A stretch of 55,174 nucleotides of DNA from Bacillota bacterium (GCA_023426005.1 JAFABO010000152.1:1-55174); one strand, 5' to 3'; shown: positions 27,186 through 36,614, counted from the first letter of the stretch. The notes: generated by a model from the letters alone, not told the origin. Made by a program: numbers and translations.

Positions 27186-27929
27186 TTGCAGGACTACGAT
27201 ATTTATTTGATGCCCCCAAAGTGGAAGATATTCTACGTATTATTTGCTTCGGCGGTTATTTTTACAGTTTCCTATCTCTTTTACAGGAGCTTTATATTTG
27301 CCGGAATTCTCAGTCCGTTGGGAATTTTATACCTGAGGCGCAAGAAAAAACAATTGATAGACAAACGAAAAAACGAGTTGAATATTCAGTTTAAAGATCT
27401 GCTGATTTCTTTGGCCTCCTCGCTGTCTTCGGGCAAAGCAATAGAAAATGCGTTCAACGTTGCTCTGGGCGATTTACTCGTTCTATACCCCGGTGAAGAG
27501 ACCGACATTATTAAAGAGACCAGGATCATAATTCATAAGTTGTCTCTAAATATCACAGTGGAGGAGGCTATATGGGATATGGCTAAACGCAGCAAATTAG
27601 AGGATATGGTTAATTTTTCCGATGTGATAAGTATTTGCAAGAGAGCCGGAGGGAATTTGATAGAAGCAATAAAGAATGCCTCGGGAATAATAAGCGACAA
27701 AATAGAAATGAAACAGGAAATTGAAACTCTATTGTCCTCAAGAAATTTTGAACAAAAAGTTTTGAATATTATGCCTGTCGCTATGATACTTATTTTATCC
27801 CTGACTGCCCAGGACTACATCAGTCCCATATTTACAACCACCCAGGGGAGAATGGCAATGACATTATGCCTGCTGCTGCTGTGGTTTGCTTACGTGCTAT
27901 CCGGCAAAATTATGAATATAAGGTTGTGA
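27186..27929 (+). CDS. tadB: TadB-like type II secretion F domain protein
   Basis: 247 residues. Two N-terminal membrane helices (about 14-55), a cytoplasmic T2SSF helical domain (LLISLASSLSSGKAIENAF) and two C-terminal helices (about 196-243) give the TadB layout. The start is TTG at 27186 with AAGGAG nine bases upstream. A 112-base gap after tadA has no recognisable content. The protein forms, with TadC, the inner-membrane platform for pilus assembly. It is a little shorter than proteobacterial TadB, which is usual in Firmicutes. Confidence 0.88.
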   Translation: MQDYDIYLMPPKWKIFYVLFASAVIFTVSYLFYRSFIFAGILSPLGILYLRRKKKQLIDKRKNELNIQFKDLLISLASSLSSGKAIENAFNVALGDLLVLYPGEETDIIKETRIIIHKLSLNITVEEAIWDMAKRSKLEDMVNFSDVISICKRAGGNLIEAIKNASGIISDKIEMKQEIETLLSSRNFEQKVLNIMPVAMILILSLTAQDYISPIFTTTQGRMAMTLCLLLLWFAYVLSGKIMNIRL

Positions 27930-27932
27930 AAT

Positions 27933-28829
27933 ATGTTTCTTTTAAAAATAATTACATTAGCTGCCCTCATGGGCAGTATCTCATACCTGCTGATCATACT
28001 TGCAGGCAACCATACCAGGTACCAGGCATATATAAAGGCTCTAAATAAAAAGGACCGTTTTTTTAAAAGACTTTTGCCTGTCGGTCTGTATGTCCTTGAC
28101 AGATATAGCTATTCTTTTAATTCTGCCTATGACAGGAGAATCCTTAACTTTATTTGTGAAATTTACGGTCAGGAGTACTCCTTTTTTTACATAAGAGTAA
28201 TGTATGCCAATAAAATTGTCCTGTTTGCGATTTTTGTTGTTTTGGAATTGATTGCTGCCCTGGCTTCGGGATATGATCCGTCATACATGATTTACATCAT
28301 ATTGGTGATGGCATTAATTATGATACTGGAGGATACACGTCTGAAAAACAGAGTGAAATTGAGAAGACTGGAGATTCAATTGGAGTTTCCGAATTTTATT
28401 AATAAGCTTACCTTACTGCTAAATGCAGGTATGACAATGTCAAAGGCCTGGGAGAAGATTTCCTCCGACAGAACAGGCAGCGGAAGTACCTTTTATCAAG
28501 AGGTTGAGAAAACCGTATCCGACCTGAAAGCAGGAAAGAATGAAGCCGAGGCGTACAGTCAGTTTGCAAAAAGGGTTAAAGTGTCTGAAATATCAAGGCT
28601 TATGTCGACAATTTTGCAAAATACCAAGAGGGGCGGAACTGATTTGGTTCTCTCATTGAGGTTACAGTCAAATGAATGTTGGGAGATGCGCAAAAATGCC
28701 ATAAGAAAATTGGGAGAGGAAGCTTCGACAAAACTCCTGTTCCCGATGATGATAATGTTTTTTGCGATTTTAATAATAGTTGTAACTCCTGCAGTTCTCT
28801 CCATGCAGGGGATAGCATCGGATTTTTAA
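27933..28829 (+). CDS. tadC: TadC-like type II secretion F domain protein
   Basis: 298 residues with an N-terminal membrane helix (about 2-22), two helices near 88-125, a T2SSF domain with QLEFPNFINKLTLLLNAGMT (about 150-169) and a C-terminal helix (about 270-290). It starts three bases after tadB, so translation is probably coupled. With TadB it should make the membrane platform driven by the TadA ATPase. Confidence 0.88.
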   Translation: MFLLKIITLAALMGSISYLLIILAGNHTRYQAYIKALNKKDRFFKRLLPVGLYVLDRYSYSFNSAYDRRILNFICEIYGQEYSFFYIRVMYANKIVLFAIFVVLELIAALASGYDPSYMIYIILVMALIMILEDTRLKNRVKLRRLEIQLEFPNFINKLTLLLNAGMTMSKAWEKISSDRTGSGSTFYQEVEKTVSDLKAGKNEAEAYSQFAKRVKVSEISRLMSTILQNTKRGGTDLVLSLRLQSNECWEMRKNAIRKLGEEASTKLLFPMMIMFFAILIIVVTPAVLSMQGIASDF

Positions 28830-28868
28830 AAGGGGAATATCAAGATTTTATGATTTAGGAGGTCAGTT

Positions 28869-29078
28869 ATGAATTCTGCATTAAAAAGGTTTTTTACAGA
28901 AGAAGATGGGATGGGTACGGTTGAGGTGATAATTATTATAGCTGTCTTGGTAGGAGTTGCATTACTTTTCAGAAAGCAGCTTATCAATTTTGTTAATGCT
29001 ATAATAAACAATCTGTTTCCTGATGCAAGTAAGCTGGAGAACAATAAAAACGGAACACAGGGTACCCTTGCCGGCTGA
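28869..29078 (+). CDS. flp: Flp-type pilin subunit
   Basis: 69 residues. A short charged leader ends at G14 and is followed by MGTVEV, giving glutamate at +5 of the mature protein, as in Flp pilins. A single hydrophobic helix (about 19-36) follows, then a short polar tail. An A24 prepilin peptidase should cut after G14. GGAGG precedes the ATG by seven bases. The gene lies between tadC and the tadE-like gene. It is probably the major structural pilin, being the only small one in the locus. Confidence 0.88.
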   Translation: MNSALKRFFTEEDGMGTVEVIIIIAVLVGVALLFRKQLINFVNAIINNLFPDASKLENNKNGTQGTLAG

Positions 29079-29197
29079 GAAATTTTTCATTTGATAACCT
29101 CATATAAAGTGGGGAGTTTATCTCCCCCGATGCTACGGCGGCCCGAACAGGACAATTGAAATGAAGGGTCTGCCTGCCAAAGTAGGGAGGAGAAAGA

Positions 29198-29833
29198 GTG
29201 AAGCGAGTTCTCAATAAAATGAAGTCAATGGTGCCGTGTTTTAATGAGAAAGGCAGCTTTACGGTTGAAGCTTCCATTATATTCTCATTAGTATTTTTAT
29301 TGATGGTTGTTCTGGTTTATTGCTTTATAATTATGTATCAATATATTTCTCTCCAAAGTGTTACAAGCGAAGCCTCCAACCGGGGAGCCTCATATTATGT
29401 AAAGCAGTTTAAATCAAATTCACAATGGCCGTCTGAAACAAATTTTTATTGGAGGATTTTAGATTCCGGCGCATCCGCCAAAAAGGGCAGTATAGAAGCA
29501 TACATATTAACCGGTCTTGAGCCGCCCATAATCAATTCGGAAAAAACAGTCAAAATTGATATTTATTACAGTTTATTGATTAAACAGCTAAAGATTGGGA
29601 TTGAGGAAAAATATCCGCTCCCCGCCGGAAAGTTACTCACAATTTTCGGAATTTCTCCCCAGCTCACAATAAAGGCTGAAACCTCAACTCCCCTGGAGGA
29701 TAATGCTGAATTTATCAGAAACCTGGATATGGTTACAGACATAAAAAACTGTATAGTTAATAGTGATAATAAATGGATAGGATCCGGTTCTGGGGTTAAT
29801 GAGGTAATAGACAAACTGGTAAAAAAACACTAA
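29198..29833 (+). CDS. TadE-like pseudopilin
   Basis: 211 residues from a GTG at 29198 with GGGAGG seven bases upstream. The N-terminal region has KGSFTVEASIIFS, with E at +5 of a presumed cleavage after glycine, and a membrane helix of about 25 residues (22-48). The remainder is an extracellular domain without a recognised fold. TadE-like proteins are minor pilins processed by the locus peptidase. It follows flp after 119 bases, a stretch in which I see no gene. Confidence 0.82.
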   Translation: MKRVLNKMKSMVPCFNEKGSFTVEASIIFSLVFLLMVVLVYCFIIMYQYISLQSVTSEASNRGASYYVKQFKSNSQWPSETNFYWRILDSGASAKKGSIEAYILTGLEPPIINSEKTVKIDIYYSLLIKQLKIGIEEKYPLPAGKLLTIFGISPQLTIKAETSTPLEDNAEFIRNLDMVTDIKNCIVNSDNKWIGSGSGVNEVIDKLVKKH

Positions 29834-29851
29834 AGGTATGGTGAAGAGATA

Positions 29852-31996
29852 ATGAAAGTAGTAAAACCAATTTATAAAAGAGGGTCTATTACTGTTTTTA
29901 TCAGCATAGTATTATCATCAATTTTTCTGGTGGCCGGTACCTTTACCGACGCGGCCAGAATCAGGCTTGCCCATTCTCAGATACAAAGAGCCAACCAGAC
30001 TGCTCTTTCCTCGGTACTTGCATGTTACAACAATGAACTTAAGGATCAATACGGCTTATTTGGTTTTTACCTGGATAATGAAACTATTAATGACAGTTTT
30101 GAGGAGTACCTTTCCAGAAATTTAAATATAGGAAGTGGGGATTTTCTTTACGGTTATAACATTGAAAATATAAAGCTGGAACAGCCCTTCAGCCTGGAGA
30201 ACAATACGATTTTTGAAGAGCAGATAACGGAGTTTATGAAATATCGCGCTCCTCTTGAAATAGCCACGGAGCTTCTGTCAAAAATTGAGGGGATAAAAAA
30301 TATATCAAAAGGCTCAAAAGTCTATAAAAGAAAAATGGAAACAGACAAGAAAGCCGGAGCAATAGGTAAACTTCAAATGCTCCTGGAGGAAAAAGCCGGT
30401 GCTATAAATAATTCGGCTGTGGCAGCAAAAATTAAGGATTTAAAAGAACAGCTTATAGAGAAAAATTCGGTTATCGGGGAAATATCAGAAAGACTGAAGG
30501 AGCTTCAGGGCCTGTATTCCAATGAAAAAGATGCCGGCGCCAGAAAGAGCCTGCTCAGTGAAATAAACTCTGTCAGAGCCGAGCTGGCCGATTTCAATAA
30601 TGCAAAAGCAAATATAAAAAATACAATACTGGATAATTTAAATTTGTTTAAAAGCTTAAATTCAGAGGCGGCTGATTATTCACAAAGCATAACTGTTCAA
30701 AAGGGTGATTTGCTTGACAGAATAAAGGAAGAGCTGAAATTTGTAAGTGACAGCCAGGAGGGTATAGAGGACATGCAAAAAGCCTATAATCAAAGTCTGT
30801 CGGACATGAGAAACATTATTGGGGAAGATAATTCCGCCTTAATAATAAAAAGTCTGGAATCAAATATAGTCAGCTGCCTGAAGGCTATTGAAGTGGCTAA
30901 TGAAAGTGAAGACAGTTTCTTGTCGGCACTGGATTCATTCCATTCTCAGGAAATAAATTATACTTTTAATAAATCCGGGCCTGCTTCTTCGGAGGATGAA
31001 GACAATAGGGACAAGGTGTTTCAGGTACTGCAAAAAGCCTTTAAATCAAACGGGGAGATGAAAACTATTGACCATAATTTGCTGACGCAGCTTCCTTCCA
31101 AAAAGCGGATGCTTCAGGAGGAAAATTTAGATTGGGACATACTGGATTTTAATACCGCAAACGGTGCCGAAAAGGAGCTGCAATATATTGGAGAAAAAGA
31201 AAGTAGCTTTGAGCAGATAGCCTTAAATATAGCTGAAGAATTGTTTATTAATGAATATATAATGGGGATTTTCAGACACGATATCCCGCTTCTGAAAGGG
31301 GAGACCGACAGCGAGGCCTATAACTTGAGATCAGAAGACAAGTGTCAGAGAAACGGCTTCTTCTCATGCTATGAAGTTGAATACGTAATTAATGGGAACA
31401 AGGATGAGGCTGTTAACTCCATGCTGATAAAATCGGAAATACTTGCTGCGAGGCTTGCTGCAAATGTCATACACATTTATACCGACCCTTCCAAAATGAG
31501 CAGGGTAACCGGTCTGGCTGCGGCGCTGAGCAGCTGGAATGCAGGTTTGTCGACACCCTTGGTACAAACCATGCTGGTCTTTTCCTGGGCCATGTTTGAG
31601 TCACTTTATGATCAGGAACAGCTAAGTCTGGGAGAGAAAATAGCTTTATACAAGACCAAAGATCAATGGAAAACAGATATCTCAGGTGCAGTCAACAACA
31701 AAAAAACTTCAGAGGCCCATAATAATCCGTTGCTTTTAAGCTACCAGGATTATCTGAGGATATTTCTTCTGTTAACCGCAAGGGAAAAGAAACTGGCGAG
31801 GACCCAGGATCTCATACAATTGAATGTGGGTATGTCCCTCCAGGACTTTTCAATAGAAAATACACATGTGGCATTAATGGCTGATACAACGGTATCTATG
31901 AAAAATCTCTTTCTATCCCTTCCGGTTTTTTCTCCGGAACAGAGAAGAAACATTGCCAGGACTGATATCAACGAGAGTATGCTGCTAAGTTATTGA
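29852..31996 (+). CDS. DUF5702-type Tad-associated exported protein
   Basis: 714 residues. The N-terminus has RGSITVFISIVLS and a single membrane helix (about 11-32), so it enters the membrane like a pilin, but with F instead of E at the +5 position. The extracellular part has long coiled-coil segments (about 160-300, rich in Lys/Glu/Leu heptads) and a globular C-terminal region. This architecture fits DUF5702 proteins found in Firmicute Tad loci. It may take the place of TadG, perhaps as an adhesive or cell-wall-spanning part (inference). It lies 18 bases after the TadE-like gene. Confidence 0.72.
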   Translation: MKVVKPIYKRGSITVFISIVLSSIFLVAGTFTDAARIRLAHSQIQRANQTALSSVLACYNNELKDQYGLFGFYLDNETINDSFEEYLSRNLNIGSGDFLYGYNIENIKLEQPFSLENNTIFEEQITEFMKYRAPLEIATELLSKIEGIKNISKGSKVYKRKMETDKKAGAIGKLQMLLEEKAGAINNSAVAAKIKDLKEQLIEKNSVIGEISERLKELQGLYSNEKDAGARKSLLSEINSVRAELADFNNAKANIKNTILDNLNLFKSLNSEAADYSQSITVQKGDLLDRIKEELKFVSDSQEGIEDMQKAYNQSLSDMRNIIGEDNSALIIKSLESNIVSCLKAIEVANESEDSFLSALDSFHSQEINYTFNKSGPASSEDEDNRDKVFQVLQKAFKSNGEMKTIDHNLLTQLPSKKRMLQEENLDWDILDFNTANGAEKELQYIGEKESSFEQIALNIAEELFINEYIMGIFRHDIPLLKGETDSEAYNLRSEDKCQRNGFFSCYEVEYVINGNKDEAVNSMLIKSEILAARLAANVIHIYTDPSKMSRVTGLAAALSSWNAGLSTPLVQTMLVFSWAMFESLYDQEQLSLGEKIALYKTKDQWKTDISGAVNNKKTSEAHNNPLLLSYQDYLRIFLLLTAREKKLARTQDLIQLNVGMSLQDFSIENTHVALMADTTVSMKNLFLSLPVFSPEQRRNIARTDINESMLLSY

Positions 31997-32013
31997 GCCG
32001 GCAAGGAGGCAGT

Positions 32014-33093
32014 ATGAAGAGAGACAGATTCGGTAAGGGGGCAATTACTGTTGAAGCTGCAGTAATTCTGCCGGTTTTTATCATTGCGGTCATGTCCTTC
32101 GCTTTTATACTGAAAATATATTATACACATGAAATTGTGCAGAATGCCCTGACAGGAGCATGCAGGCAAATGAGCGTTTATGGCCTTCTGTATTATAAAA
32201 CAAATGCTGAAGAAGTTGTCGGAGGCATTGAAAGGTTTAGCAGCTTAAATACGATTGAAGATACACTGGGGGATAACTGGTTAACGTCAAGTATACGTGA
32301 GGCCGGGGAGGATGCAACCGACCGTATGAGAGCTCAATTGGCTCTGATTCCTGCTGCTGGACTGCTTGTGGGAAATCAGCTTGAGGCTGGTTTTAATGCA
32401 GGTGTTGAGAAGGGGCTTTTAGGACTGAACATAGAGGATGGATTTCAGGGATTGGATTTTTCAGAAAGCAGGATGCTGGCTGATGGGAGAAGCATAGACA
32501 TTTCAGTAAGTTATAAAATGCGGTTTCCTTTCCTGCCCGGGCTTCTCCCGGGGGTAAACATCAGACAAATGTCATCGGTTTGCATCTGGGCAGGTGAGGA
32601 GGGGGTGGGAGGCAGCGGAAATGAGGAAGAAAATAATAAAAGTGTATGGGATATGGCTAACTTAAAACGCGGTCAGGAAATAAGAAAGCTCCAGGGCGCA
32701 AATCTGCCCTTTAACTTTCCTACCGTAGCAAAGTATGAAAACGGAACTGTAATCAGCATTAAAAGTCTAAACATTGAGGAAGCCTATTATAAGGATGCTG
32801 TAAATCTCGAAAAGAAAATAACCGGTTACATAAATAAGTTGAAAGCGTTTAACGGGGGAACCTGTAGAGAAGTTTCCATAAGGAGCACGGATATTTTCCG
32901 AAAGGAACTGTTACTTATAATTCCTGAAACAGAGCTTACTTTAAATCAGCAAAGTGTTATCGACAAGTGTATCGGTCTGGCCGAAAGCAGGGGAATAACC
33001 TTAAAGCCTGTTAAAGCCTATGGGAAACAGGGCAGCGGGGGCACAAAAGTAAACACCGGAGAAAGTGGGGAGAAAAAAGCTGAAAATGATTAA
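32014..33093 (+). CDS. Second TadE/TadG-like pseudopilin
   Basis: 359 residues. The ATG at 32014 has AAGGAGG four bases upstream; an in-frame TTG at 31993 overlaps the previous stop and is less likely. The leader contains GKGAITVEAAVILP with glutamate at +5, then a membrane helix (about 12-40). An extracellular domain of about 300 residues has no recognised motif apart from a Gly/Glu/Asn-rich linker (about 197-210). It is bigger than a typical TadE. Its gene overlaps the next (prepilin peptidase) by 8 bases, suggesting coupled translation. Confidence 0.78.
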   Translation: MKRDRFGKGAITVEAAVILPVFIIAVMSFAFILKIYYTHEIVQNALTGACRQMSVYGLLYYKTNAEEVVGGIERFSSLNTIEDTLGDNWLTSSIREAGEDATDRMRAQLALIPAAGLLVGNQLEAGFNAGVEKGLLGLNIEDGFQGLDFSESRMLADGRSIDISVSYKMRFPFLPGLLPGVNIRQMSSVCIWAGEEGVGGSGNEEENNKSVWDMANLKRGQEIRKLQGANLPFNFPTVAKYENGTVISIKSLNIEEAYYKDAVNLEKKITGYINKLKAFNGGTCREVSIRSTDIFRKELLLIIPETELTLNQQSVIDKCIGLAESRGITLKPVKAYGKQGSGGTKVNTGESGEKKAEND

Positions 33094-33613
33094 GGCAATT
33101 GAAAGACAGATTGCAATGCCCATGATCCTGATACTAATGCTATGTCTGGGCACTGAAGTCCGGTTATTCCTCACTGCCGAAGGGAGCTTCCAGGCAGTAC
33201 TTATGGGGGTTCTGCTGGTTATTCAACTTATTGCTGCCATCAGTGATTTGAGCACCGGATTAATACCTTTATGGCTGGTACTCTCGGCATTTGTACTGGG
33301 AATGCTGATTATTCTTATCTTCGAAGGCACGTCTAATATAAAGGAGCATATTTTAGGCGGTGTACTGTCATTTTTCATATTTGCTTTTTTTATGGTTTTA
33401 ACCGGAGGTCAGATTGGAGGCGGTGACCTGCTGCTGTTTACAGTAACCGGTTTCTTTTTGGGTCTTTCCATTATTCCGGGGATTTTGTTCCTCTCAATTG
33501 TTTTGACAGGTATGTTCTCAGTATTTTTGATAGTTTTCAAAAAAACCGGCCTGAAAACAGAAATACCCTTTGCACCTTTTATATTGCTGGCTACAGCTCT
33601 TTTAAATTTTTAA
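33086..33613 (+). CDS. A24-family prepilin peptidase (first of two)
   Basis: 175 residues from the ATG at 33086, overlapping the upstream gene by 8 bases; a GTG at 33065 is an alternative start. Both aspartates of the A24 aspartic peptidases are present: D in AAISDLSTGLIP and D in GGQIGGGDLLLF. About six membrane helices. It lacks the N-terminal methylase domain of PilD, as TadV/CpaA enzymes do. It should remove the short leaders of Flp and the TadE-like proteins. A second A24 enzyme lies at 35179-35691. Confidence 0.85.
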   Translation: MIKAIERQIAMPMILILMLCLGTEVRLFLTAEGSFQAVLMGVLLVIQLIAAISDLSTGLIPLWLVLSAFVLGMLIILIFEGTSNIKEHILGGVLSFFIFAFFMVLTGGQIGGGDLLLFTVTGFFLGLSIIPGILFLSIVLTGMFSVFLIVFKKTGLKTEIPFAPFILLATALLNF

Positions 33614-33640
33614 AGGTACTTTTCCTGTGAGGTGATCCTA

Positions 33641-35182
33641 TTGGACGGAAGTTTTGAAAAAGAATTTGATTTTGATATGCTGTTTGAAAATGATTCAATA
33701 TCCAATTATTTGGTCTTGAGAGCAAAGGATTGCAACAGTATTTTGAATTATCAGGTGCAAATGCTGCTGAACAATGATATAAGCGGTTTACTGAAATTCA
33801 ACGTCAACTATATGGGAAACGGTTTGAACTGCTTTTATAATGTTACCTCCAAGTGCTCTCTGTTAAATTTCATGTCCCGGAAGAAGTTTTCAAGAAATGA
33901 GTTTTTGATAATGGTTCTTAATATTATAAATAATATTTGCTGCATTAAAAGTTATTTACTCTATGATTGCAATATTTTACTGGATGAGAGGTATATTTTT
34001 GTGGAGCCCGAAAGGATGGAGCTTTACTTTGTATATCTCCCGTTTACAGGAATGAAAAATGATTATAAAACCTTTTTTATAAAGCTCATTGTGGATATGG
34101 CCAACTTTTACAGGGAGAACAGCGATAACTATCTGCAAAGGCTTCTGGAGGTAATCAAGAGTGATTTGTTCAATCTCAGCATCTTTAAGGCTCAGCTGGA
34201 ATCTCTTCTTAAAATTGATATTAAAAATCAGGTTCAAACCCTTGAAAATTATATGGACGGTAAAGCAGACCCGGTACATAGAAAAGGAATGGAGAAAACA
34301 GGGAAAAAAGCAGACAAAAAAGTCAATGAGGAAAAAGATAAAAAATCCAAGGGTGCAATTCTGGACAGAAGTGTTAAAATACCTTTGTTTAATGAGGAAA
34401 ACAATATTTCTGAAAACTCCGGACCTGGAATCATGCCGGAAAAGAATACTAAAAAAAACATCGAGGATACGGACAAAAAATTAAATATAGTTTTCATTTT
34501 ACTTCAGCCAGTATTATTAATAGTATATATTATTATAATAACCCGCGGCTTTATTGATACCGGTGAAGGTAAAAGTATGACAGCTATCATTGTCCTGGTT
34601 ATTCTTGCCAGCGTTGACATACTTGTCTTCAGGCTGATCAGAGAGAGGTACGGAAATACGGCAAAAGGCAATGTATCAGAGGCAGTAAGCTTTATAACCG
34701 GCAAAATGAGGGCAGGGGGTTTTTATGAAAAAGCTGAATCAGGAAAAGGCTCAGTTTCAAAAACTGAAAAGAACACATTTAAGCAGGAGAACAGTAATAC
34801 AATCCCTGACCCCCAAAGTGTTTGCAGTGGGGAAACAGAAGTGATAAGAAAAAAAATTATCAGTGCCAGGGCATATTTAAAGGAAACACAGGGGGAAACG
34901 GTTATTGAATTGGACAAGAGCAGTATTCTGGTAGGACGCATGGAAGGACTTGTTGATGCTGTGATCAATAACAGTGCGGTTGGGAAAGTACATGCCGAGA
35001 TTTTATCGGAGGAAGGAAGTTATTATCTCGTTGACTGTAATTCCAGGAACGGAACTTTTGTAAATGACAAAAGACTGGCGCCAAATACAAGGAATAAGAT
35101 ATTAAATAACGATTTTGTCCGGTTTGCAAACAAGGAGTATAAATTCTTTACCTCGGTAAACGCGTTGGAGGAAACTGTATGA
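33641..35182 (+). CDS. Membrane protein with DUF6382-like N-terminus and C-terminal FHA domain
   Basis: 513 residues. GAGGTGATCC (33629-33638), an extended complement of the 16S anti-Shine-Dalgarno, places the start at TTG 33641 rather than at the GTG inside that site. Residues 1-200 form a cytoplasmic domain like DUF6382. A Lys-rich linker follows, then two membrane helices (about 282-303 and 313-332). A forkhead-associated domain fills about 425-500 (VGRMEGLVDAVI, VGKVHAEI, NSRNGTFVN). FHA domains bind phosphothreonine, so the protein may receive a Ser/Thr-kinase signal for pilus control (inference). It overlaps the next gene by ATGA. Confidence 0.8.
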   Translation: MDGSFEKEFDFDMLFENDSISNYLVLRAKDCNSILNYQVQMLLNNDISGLLKFNVNYMGNGLNCFYNVTSKCSLLNFMSRKKFSRNEFLIMVLNIINNICCIKSYLLYDCNILLDERYIFVEPERMELYFVYLPFTGMKNDYKTFFIKLIVDMANFYRENSDNYLQRLLEVIKSDLFNLSIFKAQLESLLKIDIKNQVQTLENYMDGKADPVHRKGMEKTGKKADKKVNEEKDKKSKGAILDRSVKIPLFNEENNISENSGPGIMPEKNTKKNIEDTDKKLNIVFILLQPVLLIVYIIIITRGFIDTGEGKSMTAIIVLVILASVDILVFRLIRERYGNTAKGNVSEAVSFITGKMRAGGFYEKAESGKGSVSKTEKNTFKQENSNTIPDPQSVCSGETEVIRKKIISARAYLKETQGETVIELDKSSILVGRMEGLVDAVINNSAVGKVHAEILSEEGSYYLVDCNSRNGTFVNDKRLAPNTRNKILNNDFVRFANKEYKFFTSVNALEETV

Positions 35183-35691
35183 TTTGCTATTCCGCCATGT
35201 CCCTTCTTCTGATATTTTCAATTGTAAGCGATCTGAAAACTTCCAAAATAAAAAATATTTATGTGCTTATCTCAGGATTCGTAGGAATTTCAATAAACAC
35301 TTATTGCAGTGGTGCAGAGGGCTTCAAGCTAAGTGCCGCGGGCGTGGTTCTGCCTATAATCCTGCTCTGGATCTTCTTTTACCTCAATATGTTAGGTGCC
35401 GGAGACATAAAGCTGTTCAGTGCTATTGGAGCATTGGTGGGCTGGCAGGAGGGCATATGCATTATGGCTTACTCCATCCTTGTTGCGGGAGTGGTGTCAA
35501 TTGTAAAACTGGCAGGTTCGGGGGAATTTGTAAAAGGCTTTCGTGTACTGGGAACGGAGTTAAAGCTCTTTCTCTATGGCAGGGGAAATCATATAAGTAA
35601 CTTGAGCAGAAGCAGCAGGCACGTTATAAAGCTGTCTCCGTCCATCGCTGCGGGGGCGGGTATCCTGCTACTGACAAAATTTGTTTTATAG
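35179..35691 (+). CDS. A24-family prepilin peptidase (second of two)
   Basis: 170 residues, about five membrane helices. The two catalytic aspartates are in FSIVSDLKTSKIKN and MLGAGDIKLFS; the latter is the canonical GxGD form, closer to TadV/CpaA than the first enzyme in the locus. The ATG overlaps the stop of the FHA gene (ATGA), so translation is coupled. It is the last gene of the Tad operon. The C-terminal KLSPSIAAGAGILLL segment is typical of the family. Confidence 0.88.
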   Translation: MICYSAMSLLLIFSIVSDLKTSKIKNIYVLISGFVGISINTYCSGAEGFKLSAAGVVLPIILLWIFFYLNMLGAGDIKLFSAIGALVGWQEGICIMAYSILVAGVVSIVKLAGSGEFVKGFRVLGTELKLFLYGRGNHISNLSRSSRHVIKLSPSIAAGAGILLLTKFVL

Positions 35692-35741
35692 GATTATACC
35701 GTTGAATGCCTGCTGCCTGACGCCAGACAAGCCGGTATTGG

Positions 35742-36614
35742 TCAGGGATTGTAAATTATATTTTCAGCATCCTTGCAAAGTGCCATTATATCCTTAAACT
35801 TTTCAGCTGCATCCTCATAACCTTTTTTATACAGCTTCCTCAGGTTTTCAGGGTTTTTTTCAAATCTTGAAACTTCCACCGGTTGTTTTGGTCTGATTAT
35901 GACGGCTTTGTTCTGCTTTTCCAGTTCCTCTGCAAACCCGATACTTTCATTATAAACCAAATGCCTGCCTTTAATGGAATTGACAAGGTTGGGGTACTTC
36001 CTCAGTGCAAGCTTGCATAATGGATATAACCTGTTTTTCTTTTTTACGTAGCCTGTATGCCGGGTAAGAATCACAATGTGCATATCAAAGCCGCTGTCAG
36101 CAGAGTAATGTATTGGTATGGAATCCGAAGGACCGCCGTCTACAAGCCGTTTTCCGTCAACCTCTACAATAGGTGATACCAACGGGATAGAACTTGAGGC
36201 TCTGACATAAATGCCGTCAGTGGACATATCTCTTATGGGAGTATATACTGCACCGCCCGTTGCACAATCGGTGGATACGGCGGTCAGTCTGCAGCCGGAA
36301 TTTTTAAACTTTTCATAATCAAATGGGAGCAGTTTATTAGGTATATCGTCAAATAAAAAGTCCATATTGAAGATAGAGCCCCTGGTAAAAAGGCCCGAAA
36401 GGCTTATATATCGTTTGTCTGAGCAAAAGCCGGCATTGATGTCCAGATTTCTTCCCCTCTGCCCGGTAATATAGGACACGGAATTGCATGCGCCTGCTGA
36501 GACCCCTATGATGTCCTGAAAAACCAGTCCCTGATCCAAAAAATAATCCAATACTCCGGAGGTGTATAAGCCTCTCATCCCTCCGCCTTCAAGTATCAAG
36601 CTTACTTTAGCCAT
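35742..36614 (-). CDS. Patatin-like phospholipase
   Basis: 290 residues. The oxyanion glycine run EGGGMRG (9-15), nucleophile Ser39 in GVSAG and Asp159 in VDGG form the complete catalytic dyad of bacterial patatins (YjjU/RssA group). No signal peptide, so it should act on lipids from the cytoplasmic side. It is transcribed alone and converges on the Tad operon; its stop is 51 bases from the last Tad gene. The start has GGAG about seven bases upstream on the minus strand. A zinc phospholipase C homologue is divergently encoded 291 bases away, so two lipases neighbour each other. Confidence 0.92.
   Translation of the reverse strand: MAKVSLILEGGGMRGLYTSGVLDYFLDQGLVFQDIIGVSAGACNSVSYITGQRGRNLDINAGFCSDKRYISLSGLFTRGSIFNMDFLFDDIPNKLLPFDYEKFKNSGCRLTAVSTDCATGGAVYTPIRDMSTDGIYVRASSSIPLVSPIVEVDGKRLVDGGPSDSIPIHYSADSGFDMHIVILTRHTGYVKKKNRLYPLCKLALRKYPNLVNSIKGRHLVYNESIGFAEELEKQNKAVIIRPKQPVEVSRFEKNPENLRKLYKKGYEDAAEKFKDIMALCKDAENIIYNP

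Noticed and set aside
35696..35746. Possible pseudoknot at the end of the Tad operon (ATACCG/CGGTAT and CCTGAC/GTCAGG)
   Set aside because: Six-base pairs with wide loops are easily found by chance; no T tract.
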